Shown here piece by piece: positions 42,037 through 54,722 of a stretch of 64,000 nt of DNA. Below the pieces are notes generated by a model. That model saw nothing but the letters and a program-made list of their open reading frames with translations, did not search any database and was not told the origin of the DNA. How positions within the stretch are numbered: the stretch's first letter is position 1; each line of letters starts with the position of its first letter. Both the position numbers and the translations under genes were made by a program. This DNA is from Musa acuminata AAA Group. Taxonomy: Eukaryota > Streptophyta > Magnoliopsida > Zingiberales > Musaceae. The stretch is from positions 13,587,001 through 13,651,000 of the forward strand of contig NC_088327.1 of the NCBI RefSeq assembly GCF_036884655.1, read 5' to 3'.

Positions 42037-42999
42037 TGAATTTATTATCGTGATTTTAGTATTATTCGAAATATTTTCGATTGGTGAGTGACATGAAATG
42101 ACGGTCACGTGCGTGGAAGGATTGCATCTCATTTGGGGCAAGTGGTATGACGTGAGTGAACATAGTGAATGAGATTGGTAGAGAAGAATGTATCAAATAA
42201 AGTAAAAGTTGTTCGAATTCCATTCGAGCCCAATCACACTCAATTAGGAACCTTCCTATGCCTTGGAATGAAGTATTAGATTAGGCCCTATGTAGAGTAT
42301 TATCATGTACACGTTTCATGTCAATTTAGCGATAATTATGCACAGAAAGAAATATGAAAGCATTCTAAATTTATATGCATGTATAACGAAATCTATTTAT
42401 TAAAGTATTAAGTACAAAAAATCCAAGTTTATGACATTACATTTGTATGTACTAAAAAACATGCTTTTCCTTCGATATCATATAATCTCCAATGTGGTTC
42501 CATTTTCTTGCCTTATTTTCATTTCTTTTCCTTTGCCGCATCCAGTTATTACCATATGGCACTATATATCTACATCCTTATGTTATGATAACAAATCATA
42601 ACGTGTAGCTATGATAATTTGATCTACAATATGATGTAATGTTTTATTCAAAACACTCTATATTTTAGTACCAATCATGATGCGCTAGTTAGCTATCATA
42701 GAAAAACTAACGTAAAAGACGAAGGCCAAGAAGTCCCGTCACTATCGACATAGAGGGGGTAATGGCTTGTCATCCCCTGTGGACAACAGTCCATGGGATG
42801 TCGTTCGGACCAGTCTTATTAGTCGCTGGAGGTGGTGATCCTTGGGTAGCCGATCATACTCCTTCCCCCACCTTTGGTCGACCTTTGCGGGAGACAGGCC
42901 ACAGGGTGTTGGGAAAAATATTATAGCGGAATAAGTATTTTCCCTCTTTGTATATCAAAATGAGTTCCTCATCAGAAATATCAACTTGTTATCAAAAGC
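42037..42999. other. Intergenic between ATL remnant and copy II
   Basis: AT-rich to about 42720. A GC-rich stretch at 42720-42910 looks repeat-derived, but I cannot assign it. From 43000 copy II begins; the 90 bp before it have no counterpart because copy I is cut by the window edge. Confidence 0.5.
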
Positions 43000-43943
43000 A
43001 AATATTAACCAAAGCAGCATAAACAACATAAGCAAAGAAGTCTTTTCCCTTTTTCTTCTTTTTCTTTTTTTGTTTAATAATAAATCAGATTTGGGCTTAG
43101 TGCCCAAATCATCCAGTTGAAGCCCACATATGAGCTTGACCCAACATAAGGGACCGTTCGAATCAGTCGCTCCTGTGAACAAGCGACAAGATGAGGGCGT
43201 TGAGACAATTATGAATGATCCCATGGCCCCCAAGTATAAAAGTCGACCCCCAATGCCTACCTAGGGGGTGGATCTATCTCACTGCAAGTCATTTCACCCC
43301 CCTAGAAGTTTACAATACTAACTTGAGCGTCGGAAGGGTCGGATCAAAAAATCTCCTCTAACATCAACCTTTATACAGGACCCCTAAGGAGGCCAGAGTT
43401 TGAGCTAGACCGGTGGCAGGACCACCTCGAGAAGCTAGAGTTCACTCCAAAGCTACCTCCAAGCCACCTCAGATATCTCGACTTCGCATCACTCATCCCA
43501 TCAGATCACCATGAGGGTCGCCCGGAGGACTTTGTGCCTTAAGATCAAGACGGTAACTCCAGTATTCGGAACGAGTGATGTAAACAATTGCTAGGTTAAT
43601 ATTTGAGATATTTTTATCCTTTCTCTCGCTAAAAGACCTCTCTGCTCTTTTGTAAAGTCTCCGCCGCATGCAGCATTACTTTGTTAAAGTCGGTCACCCT
43701 CAGGCAGCATCTTTGGACACACTTTCCCCAAAGATTCAGACTAATCTTTGCATCCCTCTAGAGTTTATAAAGCTAAAAGGTGTATCAAGCCACATTAGTG
43801 CAGTGCAGTTTGGAGATGAGATCTGCTGCGGTACAAAGGAGAAGCCTCAGTTGTATACAATACTTTCACCGAGTATTATCACCTTTGATACTCAGTCATC
43901 ATGTGGTTGTAGTTATGGCATATGACCACTATACATTTTAAAG

Positions 43944-44200
43944 CTAAATATTCCATATCTACCACAAATGTTTCTGGAATGTTAGGAAAGCACGAGATAC
44001 CAACACTCTATGTGTGCATTGCATTGGCTGTAGATGCAATCTTATCCTTCGTTCCACGTATCTCCCAGGAGAGGAGCAAATATACCAAGATCACCGAAAG
44101 GCTTATGCCGACCCTACGACGTTGACCTGAGTCAACCAAGGATATCCAAGACTGCGCCGTATAAAGCAGGGATAGCCGCACCACAAGTGGCTCAGCAACA
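43944..44200 (+). promoter_or_regulatory. Promoter of gene A2
   Basis: Same elements as A1: box at about 43946-44019 (one base differs, CACGAGATA for CACCAGATA), GTTGACCTGAGTCAAC at 44121-44136, TATAAA at 44160-44165. Confidence 0.7.
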
Positions 44201-44239
44201 CAGCAAAGTAGCAGCTCTTTGAGACTCACTCGTAAGCTG

Positions 44240-44503
44240 ATGGCACCTCCGACTGATCTTGCCAAGGAGGGTAAGATAGCTTTTGTCATATTAGAGGACT
44301 ACTTGGGCAGGAGAAGAAGGCCTCCTCCTCCTCCTGCTTCTTCTTCTTCTTCTCCTCCTTTTCCTCCTCCTCCTACGCCACGCAACCCTGCCCTAGTGAG
44401 AGAACAGGTGATTGGTGACCACCGAGTTGTCGTCGTTAAGGAGAGGTATTCAGCTGTCACCAAGTTTCGCTGGGGAAATTATAATGGTGGCACATTTCCT
44501 TAA
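44240..44503 (+). CDS. Gene A2: small proline-rich protein, duplicate of A1
   Basis: This is an 87-aa protein identical in sequence to A1: family N-terminal block, Pro/Ser linker, VVVV strand and F-R-W-G-N-Y tail. The start is chosen at M-A-P-P for the same reason. Its 3' UTR differs from A1's: it keeps a GATCGAGG stretch (about 44580-44587) also present after B1 and B2, so A2 has the older arrangement and A1 is the altered one. Confidence 0.75.
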   Translation: MAPPTDLAKEGKIAFVILEDYLGRRRRPPPPPASSSSSPPFPPPPTPRNPALVREQVIGDHRVVVVKERYSAVTKFRWGNYNGGTFP

Positions 44504-46070
44504 AGCTTGCATGGCACTGAGATATGGCTCATATATGTATGTAGCTCCTACGGATCTCCAATGTAATAACCAGTAAAGAGATCGAGGATAAGAGAACGTA
44601 TGCATGCTATTATATGTAACAAAGGTTATGATGGTGTGCTATAAGAAGCAGTGTGTTCTTCATCTTATCATGAATGTAAATGCTTATAATTCCCTTTTTA
44701 TAGTCTCCTTTTTCTTATTCCATCCAAAACAACGAAAACAAAAAAGGCTTGCAGTTGCTAAGATAAGAAATATAAAGTATATGATACATATATAGAATAT
44801 TTATAGATGAATCAAATTACTTATCCTCCTAATATAACTTGTACACGGTCTTATGACTTCTTGCTCGAGTTATTTGCCACTGTCCTTCTCCGACACCGTA
44901 TGGTCGTCGTCTTTGAAGAGACGCTAGAAACTGAAGAGCTTAAAGAAAAAGATGTAACATTGGAGACGATATGCTTTTTCTTTTTTTCAGCTATCATTAT
45001 CACCGAGAATAAAAAGAGCAACCAGTACTCTTTGAATCGTGGTTCTAAATATCCCTTTGCTTATCTTGAATTCACGTATGTATGGCTTCCAATCTTAGAT
45101 TTCAGGTTTCTCCTCAGCGCCACATCTTATTCGGAGAGATCTCATCCAATTTTCACAATGCATCCCGAGGAAAATTTATAGAAAAAAGAAAATATGATTT
45201 GCATTTCATCCCAAACGGAAAGTAGTAGGAGAATGAATCGATTTAACTTGAGATGCAAGTATTTTGAGGCATGTTAATTCACTTGTATCAAATTAATTGG
45301 TCAATTATCTATCTCTCTCACTCTCTTATTACAAAGAATAAATAATGAAGACAGAATTCGAACTTAAAACTTTACGATAGGCTATTAAAGTCTTTATCAA
45401 TTAAACTAACTAATACCTTCGAATAAATAATAAATTAACAATGAAAACTAATGTATTAAGACATCACCATCGACAATTAAAGAAATAACAACCTCCTAGC
45501 AAAATTGTAAATCAAACTATTGATCCACCTAAACTTATTTGTTTCAGTGTTCTTCATAAAGTGATTATGAATTAGAAGTATAAAAATTTGTTCCATGGCA
45601 TTTAATTTGCGTTTTGAGGTTAACTCTATTATAACATTGGTTACTATAATATTGTTTCTTTCTCTTGGCTAGTTTGAGTCTATATTCATTAATATAATAT
45701 GTAAAAATAATAATCAATATATTAAAATATTTATTTTTTTTATAAAAGGATAAATGATGAAGATAAAATCAGATCCTAAGATCACATTGTCAATCGTCAA
45801 AATCTTTACTAGTTAGAATAATTAACATTTTTATCATGTATGCATCTCCTCTGGATTATGATGTTAACTCTTCCACTTGGAGAGATGGTAAACGAATGCC
45901 ATTCCCAAGTGCAATGGAGGCCACTGGTCTATTCCAATGATATCTTTAACTCTAATTGAATGAGTCTGATGCACGATATCTTAGGTATGAAAATATGGTG
46001 GATGAGTTAAACTATCATCCGACAAATATAGTTTGTGCATGTCTCATATATATATATATATATATATAAT
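44504..46070. other. Intergenic A2-B2
   Basis: This is a duplicate of 1505-3059 and, like it, shows no supported gene. A (TA)n run is at 46047-46068. Confidence 0.7.
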
Positions 46071-46072
46071 AT

Positions 46073-46273
46073 TCTCGACAAGCTCTATCCGGTCTCCGTT
46101 GATCGCAAGGAAGAAAAATATTCCACCACAATAATTGCTTTTGGAATGTTGGAAAAGCATCAGATGCCACCAACAAATGTTGCATAACACCATCGAAACA
46201 TTGACTGGAGACAACGAACGAGATGCAAGCCGGTTCTATAAGAAGGGATGGCCACACAGCAAGTTCCTCATCA
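46073..46273 (+). promoter_or_regulatory. Promoter of gene B2
   Basis: Duplicate of the B1 promoter: conserved box at about 46116-46183, TTGACT at about 46201, TATAAGA at 46237-46243. Confidence 0.65.
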
Positions 46274-46331
46274 ACCAAGCAAACCAGTAGCTCTTTGGCT
46301 CTAAAGCCCTCTCTCTCTCACTCAGTACCTC

Positions 46332-46568
46332 ATGGCACCTCCAACTGACCTTGTCAAGGAGGGCAAGATAGCTTTTGATATGCTAGATGAGTGCTTAGGA
46401 AGGCGAAGAAGGCCTCCTCCCACTCCTCCGCCACGCAACGCTGCCCCAAAGAGAGAACCAGTGATTGGTGGCCACCTACTTGCCGAGGGACGTACTGCAA
46501 TCGTTACCGAGAGCTATTCATCTGTCATCAACTTTCGCTGGGCTAATTCTGGTGTCAGATTTCCTTGA
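46332..46568 (+). CDS. Gene B2: small proline-rich protein, duplicate of B1
   Basis: The 78-aa protein is identical to B1, with the same promoter box, TATA position and 3' UTR. The near-identical block ends 402 bp downstream of its stop codon. Function is unknown; see B1 for the motif layout. Confidence 0.75.
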   Translation: MAPPTDLVKEGKIAFDMLDECLGRRRRPPPTPPPRNAAPKREPVIGGHLLAEGRTAIVTESYSSVINFRWANSGVRFP

Positions 46569-46970
46569 CGGCTTGCATGGCTCATATGTATGTACGTGGC
46601 TCCTTTGTATCTCTAATGTAATAACCAGCGAAGTGATCGAGGAGCGATGGGTGTGTGCTAGCTAGTATTATATGTAGCTCTTGTCATAAACGTGTGATGC
46701 TGTGCTTAAAAGCAGTGTGTCCCGCTAGGTTTTATGGAGTTTTTGCTCTTCTCATGAATGTAACAGAGCAGTGTACTGTAGTTTTCTGGTATATAACGTC
46801 ATGTACTTTTTAACGCTTATAATCCCTTTTTAGTCTCATGTTTCTAATTCTAACTTAACACAAACGAATATTATGCGTGAGAGATGACATGTGGATATTG
46901 GATCTGTACATACATACTTTTAAATTTCTTCTATGTGCCTCTATTCAGTCTATTAGAGATAAAATAATAT

Positions 46971-47692
46971 GACTAATACTTGATGCCATGTAAACGAACA
47001 CTATCCCATCTCGGATTCGATGTGTTGTGATGACATTCACACTCGGGATCAACGCATCAGGTTAGACATATAATACAGAGATAATAGTTCTTAAAGACCC
47101 TTATAAAAGGGATTCGATTGAATTATCTGATTCACTCTCAAACTTAAGCATCGGATGAGTGTTAATGAAGATACTCCAGATACAGTATTATATGAATTCG
47201 TTCTGGATCGATGAAGTTTAACTTGAGTTTGACTTGAAAAAAAAAAGGCTCATTGAATCAAGAACAGTTTCGGCATCGGACAACCAAAATATAACTTTGA
47301 CATGAGGCCCTAACAAAAGTAAGTTATTTTTGTATTGCCTATGATCTCAGTTATTTTATCTTTTTAGTAGAATGATGATATATTACCTGTGTTTACCTTC
47401 CTTTTTTTTCTATATATATAACTCACTCTTCCTCAAATTTTCAGAAGATTGATTTAAGCTAAACCTTAAGGATGAATAATGCTTGGGTGTCACGTGCATT
47501 AAGCAAATTCCATTTAGTATTCTACTAGTGGAATAAAAAATGTAGGCATTCGATTTAGACTTGCTTTTCTATTTGGATTAATCCTAAACTCGATTAAAGT
47601 ATATTCTGCTCTTCCTTTCGAAAGCTTTTGTTATTGCAATTCTTGAAGCACAATATCACCGATAAAATAAAAGAAGTATTACCACCCAAATT
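46971..47692. other. Intergenic B2 to C2, diverged from copy I
   Basis: Diverged counterpart of 4230-4880. No gene is visible. Confidence 0.6.
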
Positions 47693-47900
47693 CTAGAATG
47701 AATGCAGTTCTTCAATCGTGGATCTAAATATACTTATAACTTTGCTTTCATATGGCTTAAGATCTAAGACGTCAAGTTCAGTTTGCTTCGGGTTCTGTAC
47801 ATACTCATATGTCTTCCATTTCCCCTTTCTTAATTCGATGCAGACAAGAGAGGAAGCCACATCGTATTCATGCGGGATAATACCGGGTTCATTCTGATGC
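47693..47900 (-). pseudogene. Unrecognised coding-like fragment, copy II
   Basis: Counterpart of 4886-5094, with the same minus-strand frame from E-Y-D-V-A-S-S to I-E-E-L and only three or so residue changes. Here the frame continues upstream into G-G-M-L-L-H-Q-N-E-P-G and on to 47956, which lies in the Copia LTR. Not assignable. Confidence 0.35.
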
Positions 47901-48358
47901 AAAAGCATTCCTCCATTAAAGTCATATTCTTGAAACCTCTTATAGGTAGTTACCACTTGTTCCTATAAATAGGACCATAGTTCATGAAACAAGGTATATT
48001 GAAAGTGTGTGCACTTGGGAATATCTTATAAGTGTTATTGTTAATCCTTCTATTTTAAATACTACATCATTTTTCTTGAATCGAAAGGATTTCTTTTAAT
48101 TACATCGTAGTATTTTGTTTTATCGTTTACTTACTCCTCCATCTCCAACACTTGGAGTATCGTATCAAGATGAAGACTCTATTCAAGTCTTAAGATCTTT
48201 AGGACTTAATAGAGAATGAATATGCGGATCCAGATGACGAAATCAGGATGAGGGAGAATAGAAAGAAGGACTCAAAGATACTGTTCTTCATTCAACAAGC
48301 TATACATGAGACAATCTTTTCAAGAATTACGGTAGCGACAACCTTAAAATAAGCTTGG

Positions 48359-48922
48359 TTGATACTTCAAAATGAATTTATAGGCTTATCAAGGGTGATT
48401 ACGGTAAAACTTCAAACCCTCCGTCGTGAGTTTGAAATTTTGTTTATGAAAAACAATAAATCGGTGCAAGATTTTCTTTCTCGAGTGACTGAAATTGTTA
48501 GTCAAATGAAATCTTATTGTGAACATCTTTCTGATCATATAATTGTTACAAAAGTTTTAAGAAATTTAACTTAGAAATTTGATCATGTTATCGCAATTGA
48601 GGAGTCAAAAGATTTATCTACATATTCATTTAATGAACTTATGGGTTCCTTGCAAGCACATGAAGCAAGATTGAACAGGTCACTTGAAAAAAATAAAGAA
48701 AAAGCATTTCAGGTTAAGGGGGAGTCTTCTACTTCAAAAGAAGAAAAAATCTCAACAAGAAGAGGACGTGGCAGAGGAGGATTTCGTGGTAGAGGAAATG
48801 GAAGAGGAAGAGACATAGGACACTTTAATGTGCATGATGAACAAAGACAATCAAATTATGATAAAAAAAAAATTACAATAGTGGAATTCAATGTCACTAT
48901 TGTAAAACGTTTGGTTACATGA
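48359..48922 (+). pseudogene. Copia gag remnant
   Basis: Two open pieces are in the same order as a Copia gag. The first (48359-48574) has L-Q-T-L-R-R-E-F-E and V-L-R-N-L-T. An in-frame TAG follows. Then come E-E-S-K-D-L-S, E-L-M-G-S-L-Q-A-H-E and a basic R-G-R-G-R-G-G-F-R-G-R tail. The zinc knuckle expected after this is disrupted. Non-functional. Confidence 0.85.
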
Positions 48923-49259
48923 AGGCAGATTGCTAGAAAAGAGAAAAGCAAGCAAGCAATGTGGAGGAAAATGAAGAAAATAATAAGTTGTTTATGACTT
49001 ATTCACAAGTTCATAATATGTCAAATGATATTTGGTTTCTGGATAGTGGATGTTCTTATCATATATCAGACATAAAATCAAGGGAAGGTAAAATACCTTG
49101 ATAATAATTTTTTTATTCCTACTTTATCACATAACTTGTAGAGTATTGGACAATTGATAGATGATGGATATTCAGCAATATTTAATAATGGTTCATGCAC
49201 TATTAAAGATAAAAAATCTGATTTGATTACAGTAAATGTTTGTATGACGTAAAACAAGA

Positions 49260-50036
49260 TGTTTTCATTTGATGTGTCAAATATTGAAAGGCATGTGCTT
49301 GTCGCAACTCAAAAGAATGAGTCTAACTTATGACATTTAAGATATGGACATCTTAATATTAAGGGTTTAAGGTTGTTAAGTCAAAGAGGAATGGTTTTTG
49401 GATTGCCTAAAATTAATACACTTGATATATGTGAAAGATGCATTTATGGCAAACAAAGTAAAAAATCATTTTCTATTGGAAAAGTAGGGAGAGCATCTAA
49501 TTATCTTGAATTAATTCATGCTGACTTATGTGGACATATGAATACAAAATCATTTGATGGAAGTCAATATTTTTTATTGTTTACTGATAATTATAGTCGC
49601 ATGAGTTGGGTATATTTTCTAAAACTGAAATCTGAAACATTTGATAATTTTCGAAAGTTTAAGGCACTTGTAGATAGGCAAAGTGGTAGATATATAAAGA
49701 CATTTCGGACAGATAGAGGTACTGAATTTTTATCTAATGAGTTTGGTTTTTTTGTAAAGACAATGATATTCACAGAGAATTGACAGCACTATATACACCG
49801 GAGCAAATTGGTGTAGCTGAGCATAAGAATCAGACTGTCGAAGTTTGTTTAAAGGAAAACAAATTCCAAATCAGTTTTGGGTAGAAGTAGTTGCAACAAC
49901 AGCTTATTTGTTGAATATTTCACCAACAAATGCTGTTATGAATCAAACTCCTTTTGAGGCTTGGTATGGTATGAAACCAAGTGTTAGACATCTAAGAATT
50001 TTTGGTTGTATTACTTATGCCTTGGTGAATTCATAA
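49260..50036 (+). pseudogene. Copia integrase remnant
   Basis: The zinc-finger cysteines are kept (C-E-R-C, about 49432) and so are core phrases L-I-H-A-D-L-C-G-H and F-R-T-D-R-G-T-E-F, carrying the first two core Asp. The third core residue region is frameshifted near 49780-49830. A further piece at 49845-50036 reads as the usual integrase C-terminal region (Q-F-W-V-E-V, P-F-E-A-W). Non-functional. Confidence 0.85.
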
Positions 50037-50244
50037 AATCATCATAAGCTTAATGAAAAATCTAAAAAATATATTTTAATTGGTTATTACTTACAATCGA
50101 AAGCATATCGATTATATAACCAGTGGTAAAGTTATTATTAACATAAATGTTATATTTGATGAAAGGGAAAGTTGGAATTGAGAGACCAATAAAGGTGGAA
50201 CACAAATATAGATTCCAACAAAACTAGACACTCCATAGAATCAA

Positions 50245-51650
50245 ATGACAGATCTTGCTCCAACAAGTTCATCGTTAACCTCACCCAATAACAATTCAAA
50301 TTCTGATTCCTCGGATGAAACCCCTTCAAGAAATTTTAGATCACTAATAGAAATTTATGACTCAATATTTGCTTTGTTTATTTCAGATCCAATAATTTTG
50401 GAGGAAGTAGTTAAAAAAGAGGAACGGAGAAAAACAATAAAGGAGGAAATCAAATCAATTGAGAAGAATGAAACTTGGGAGCTAATGGATCTACTGAAAG
50501 AAAAGAAAGCTATTGGGTTAAAATGGGTGTTTAAAATAAAGTTTAATGCAGATGGAAGTATCCAAAAGCATAAGGCACGGCTTGTAGCAAAAGGATATTC
50601 ATAGCAACAAGGTATTGATTTTGATGAAACTTTTTCTCCAGTTGCTAGATTCAAAATCGTAAGAACTTTCTTAGCTTTAGCTGCTCACTTAAGTTAGCAT
50701 GTTTATCAATTTGATGTGAAATCTTCGTTTTTTAAATGAAGATTTATACAAAAGGGTTTTTGTTGCTCAACTTGAAGGTTTTTTGGTTAAAGGACATGAA
50801 GAAAAGGTGTATAAGCTAAGAAAAGCTCTTTATGGGCTTAAACAAGCTCCAAGGACATGGTATAGTAAAATTGATTATTATTTTCTTCAAAATGAATTTA
50901 AGAGGAGCAATAATGAATCTATTCTTTATCTAAAGAGGGAAGGTGAACATAATATTCTAATGGTTTGCCTCTATGTTGATGATATTATATATATGGGTTC
51001 ATCTAACTCTTCTATAACAGAATTTAAAAAATGCATGATGAATAGTTTTGAAATATCAGATATAGGTCTACTGCACTATTTTCATAGGTTGGAAGTGAAA
51101 CAAGGATCAGATAAAATTTTTATTTCACAAAGAAAGTATGCAATGGATCTACTCAAAAAATCTAACATGATTAATTGCAAAGCTGCAGCAATACCCATGA
51201 ATGTAAATGAGAAATTGAAACTTGAAGATGGTACAAGTCTGACAAACGCAAGATACTATAGAAGTTTGGTTGGAGGTTTGATTTATCTAACTCATACTCG
51301 ACCAGATATTGCATTCTCTGTTGGTGTAGTATCCAGGTTTATGCATAGCCTAAGCAAACATCATCTCAGAGCTGTTAAAAGAATTTTACATTATATTGTT
51401 GGAACTACATATTATGGTATTTAGTATTCTCATAATTTTAATTGTAAATTATATAGTTTTACTAATAGTGATTGGGCAGGAGCTTTAGATGATCAAAAGA
51501 GTACTTCATGCAATGTTTTTAGCCTTAGATTGGGAGCTATATCTTGGAGTTCTAAAAAGTAAACAATAACTGCATTATCGACATCGGAAGCAGAATATGT
51601 AGCCGCAACATCAGCAACTTGTTAAACAACATGGCTTAGAAGACTTCTTG
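50245..51650 (+). pseudogene. Copia reverse transcriptase and RNase H remnant
   Basis: The pieces read K-A-R-L-V-A-K-G-Y-S, then stops, then L-R-K-A-L-Y-G-L-K-Q-A-P-R and the catalytic Y-V-D-D (about 50973-50984). L-T-H-T-R-P-D-I-A-F-S-V and the RNase H phrases D-W-A-G and S-E-A-E-Y follow. At least two in-frame stops and frame changes (around 50604, 50697 and 51424) break it. Confidence 0.88.
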
Positions 51651-51928
51651 ATTTCAATAACTACCTCAATCATGATTTGATAGTTATAGGATAGTTTCAA
51701 TAACTACCTCAATCATGATTTAGTAGTTATAGGGTAGTTATCACTAGATCCTATAAATATGACCATAGTTCATGAAGCAAGGTATATTGAGAGTATGTGC
51801 ACTTGAGAATATCTTGTAAGTGTTATTGTCAATCCTCCTGTTTTAAATACTACATCATTTTTCTTGAATCGAAAGGATTCCTTTTAATTACATAATAATA
51901 TTCTGTTTTATTATTTCCTTACTCCTCC

Positions 51929-52060
51929 CATTAGTTTCCCAAGAGATCAGGAAACATAGCAAAAGCACCGAAAGGTTTATGCATGCCAACCCCACACCAT
52001 TGACTTCCAGTCAACCAAGTGCCAATTATAAGACGATAGCCGCCATGGAACAAGCTCCTC
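51929..52060 (+). promoter_or_regulatory. Remaining promoter of C2, conserved box lost
   Basis: The A/C-type segment with the inverted W-box pair is kept (TTGAC at 52000-52004, GTCAA at 52010-52014), as is TATAAG at 52027-52032, better preserved than in C1. The conserved box seen at 5262-5335 is absent; the Copia right LTR sits in its place. Confidence 0.65.
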
Positions 52061-52079
52061 AGCAACCGCAGCAAACTAA

Positions 52080-52178
52080 ATGGCACCTCAGGCCGATCTT
52101 GATAAGGTGGGCAGGGAAGCATTTGTGAGGTATGCTCGCCACAGGATTCACCGGCGAAACTATGGTAGACTTAACTGA
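52080..52178 (+). pseudogene. Gene C2: local family member with internal deletion
   Basis: A 32-codon frame. It starts M-A-P-Q-A-D-L-D-K-V-G-R-E-A-F, then jumps directly to V-R-Y-A-R-H-R-I-H and ends with R-R-N-Y-G-R-L-N, the tail that C1 lacks. Against C1, 32 codons are missing in frame between two TTTG-GAG-like sequences, which removes the acidic block, R-R-G and the G-G-V-L-L-F strand. It is too short to keep the family's middle region and is probably non-functional. Confidence 0.65.
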
Positions 52179-52247
52179 TGTCATTAAGCTGTGACATCAG
52201 TGAATCAGAGTCTCTCCTATGCATCTCTTGATGTCATTAAGTTGTGA

Positions 52248-52293
<46 letters not shown>

Positions 52294-53780
52294 CATAAAG
52301 TTTTTTTTTTGTTTTATTTGGATTGGACTGCATTAAAATGCTTATCCGACACACACATAATATTTAAATAATAATAATGGTAGGAGGATCTTTGAAAATA
52401 TCCGATAGAGCAGATCTCTTTATCTGAGAAAGATATCTCATTCTAAAATATTATTAGAGAATGATCATAAGGATGTCTCCCCATTCAGTAGATAACTATA
52501 GATAGAGAGTGGTAGAAAGGAATCAAACTACTTCTTCTTTTTCCCTCTTCTATCATTAGCTAAATGAAATATTATTTCTTTCCACTCCCTGCATGTCTTT
52601 TACTTCCCTTTCTATTACATCCAAAAGAGATTCTCAATTGGGTTTGTCTCTCTCATTCTTTTTTTTTTTTTACGTTATCCTACCATTGCTTTCTCTTCTT
52701 CCCATACTAATGGGGTAAGGAAAAACAATGGTCCACTTTATGCAATGCAATAAATTATCTTAAATATCAGATATATTTTCTAAAAAATATTCTTATTTTA
52801 GATTTTTTTTCAATCAATACCCTTTATTTTACTTCTGACCAAATGATACTCCTAATTTAAAAAAAAAATTCAAATTGCTCCTCAAAAAAATTTCATATAT
52901 TATATTGTTTTTACCCATTATAGTATTTTGATCATAATAACACAAACTCTATAAAATCTACTTGAAAATACCATAAATTATTTAAATAGAATCCTAACAT
53001 CAATCAAACTAATTATAAATATAAAAATATGATATTATAAGTAATGATAATCAAAGAGTCACGATATAATACTATTAACAGTATTTTCGATACATCAATA
53101 AAAATATTATAAACGAGTCAAATAAAAACATTATAATAGTTAAAAATAATAAAATGGACAAAAAATTTTGATAAAAAAACTTTGAAATGTATTTTAGGTA
53201 TTTTTAAATTAAGGATATTATTTGAAAAAAAAAAAAGTAAAAGAGGCGATATCTCTTGAGAAATATTTAAAATATGAATATTTTATTAAAAATCACCCTA
53301 AAATATCAAATATTACCTGCTGTCGTGTCCCACAATCAATCATTGGAGTATCTATCGTTCCGTTCCATTCCATTCTAATGAATCGGTGCTTTGCATTGCG
53401 TCTCGTCTGCTTTCAGTGCACATATGCTGTATGATTGGGTTCACAGTGATGCCGAATGCATTGGCTTACCGCAATTTGTGTGCTTGACGCTGTTCTCGGG
53501 TCTGAGGTAGGCAATCGTAGCTTTCGTACCCTACCCGTTTCAACTTTGTGCGCCTTGCCTAACGGTGGTGGCCCCCACGGGTGGGTCTTCTTAGATGGAC
53601 CACGTTGTCTTTTCTCCGATCACAGTCAGACAGGTGGATAGGAATACGCGCGTATTAATCATTTGTTTCCGATCAATTGATTATATTATATGAGTGAACA
53701 TATTTTGATAATCAATCTATCTCTCTCAACTAATCATTATCGAAGAAAAAAAGTTATATCACTTTTAATTGAACAATAAC
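52179..53780. other. Intergenic C2 to LTR-like unit, AT-rich
   Basis: Counterpart of 5695-7250. The (TA)n at 52250-52290 is longer than in copy I. Positions 52838-53575 belong to the three-copy segment. No gene is supported. Confidence 0.65.
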
Positions 53781-53799
53781 ATGGGAATGATTATAGTTT

Positions 53800-54160
53800 G
53801 TTGGCTCTCGTGGATAAAACATCAATGAGATAATTAGATTACTATAAATAAGTATAAAAGTCAATCCGGTTGGACTATTTTTTTCAAAAACATTTTCACA
53901 CCTCATACAACCCTTTGAACTAATTCGAGCATTAAATTAGTCGGGTCAAAAAACTTTTCTCATACTAATCTTTGCGTAGGAACTAATCGAGGAGTCAGAT
54001 TCTATCTCGGGTCGATCTCAAGACTGTCTTGGATAGACCGAGGTTACGTGAAGATCACCTTAGAATCATTTTAACTGCATCAAGATCACCACGATGGTTC
54101 CGTAAATATCTTTATGCCTTCAGGTCAAGACTAAGTCAGATTAACTCAATTGTCAATAAT
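53800..54160. repeat. LTR-like unit, single in copy II; contains empty Copia site
   Basis: Counterpart of the unit split at 7888/35184. The sequence GATCTCAAGACTGTCTTGGATAG (positions about 54015-54037) is the uninterrupted form of the site where the compound Copia lies in copy I. Confidence 0.75.
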
Positions 54161-54517
54161 ATTTTTCCTCAATATTATATATCTAAAATCTTAAAAATTT
54201 AAAATCATATTTGATAAATAATAAATAGATTATTCAGTTAAAAATAAAAGAATAGATTAGTGTCGTACATATCACAGTTAGATTCCATATAGGGAACGGA
54301 ACAAAAGAGTATGGAAAAGTGCAGCTAGCTCAATCATAAATGTCCTTCCTTGGACTACAAGCCGAAACGAGTATATTGGTGTGTAAGTCATTCATAGGTT
54401 AACCAAAGTGCCATAATGAACGCTTGATTCCTGTTTAGACCACAAATAACACACACACTTGTAATCATACGTGTGGATATCCACTCTCCATCCCATCCCA
54501 TCTCATTCCGTCTCGCC

Positions 54518-54690
54518 CAACAAAAATATTCCCTCTCCAATAATTGTTAGAATATGGAAACAGCATTAGATGCCAATAATTGTTTCGTCATCGTATCTTC
54601 GTGCCCTCCTCATAGAATGTTAATACCGTGAAAGCATGCGTCTATAAGAACTCCTGCGCCTTAACACACACACCCACACTCACACACACA
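54518..54690 (+). promoter_or_regulatory. Promoter of gene D2
   Basis: Nearly identical to that of D1: conserved box at about 54520-54585, TATAAG at 54643-54648. Confidence 0.65.
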
Positions 54691-54722
54691 CTACTTGCAG
54701 GCGCCCATCGATCAGCAAGCTC

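Larger units (their letters stand above)
43000..46970. repeat. Segmental duplication, copy II, near-identical part
   Basis: This is the partner of 1-3957, carrying A2 and B2 with the same spacing. It includes the Ty3 LTR-like remnant at about 43085-43599. The offset between halves is 42999 up to about 1574 and 43013 after it. Confidence 0.97.
47940..51928 (+). mobile_element. Decayed Copia element inserted upstream of gene C2
   Basis: The left LTR is about 47940-48140 and the right LTR about 51715-51928. They share CCTATAAATA, CATAGTTCATGAA, GGTATATTGA and TTTTTCTTGAATCGAAAGGATT. The internal region reads gag, integrase, reverse transcriptase and RNase H in order with many stops. Against copy I, 223 bp or so (5145-5367) are missing at the insertion point, so insertion was accompanied or followed by deletion. 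A 48-bp repeat (AATAACTACCTCAATCATGATTT) precedes the right LTR. Confidence 0.88.
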
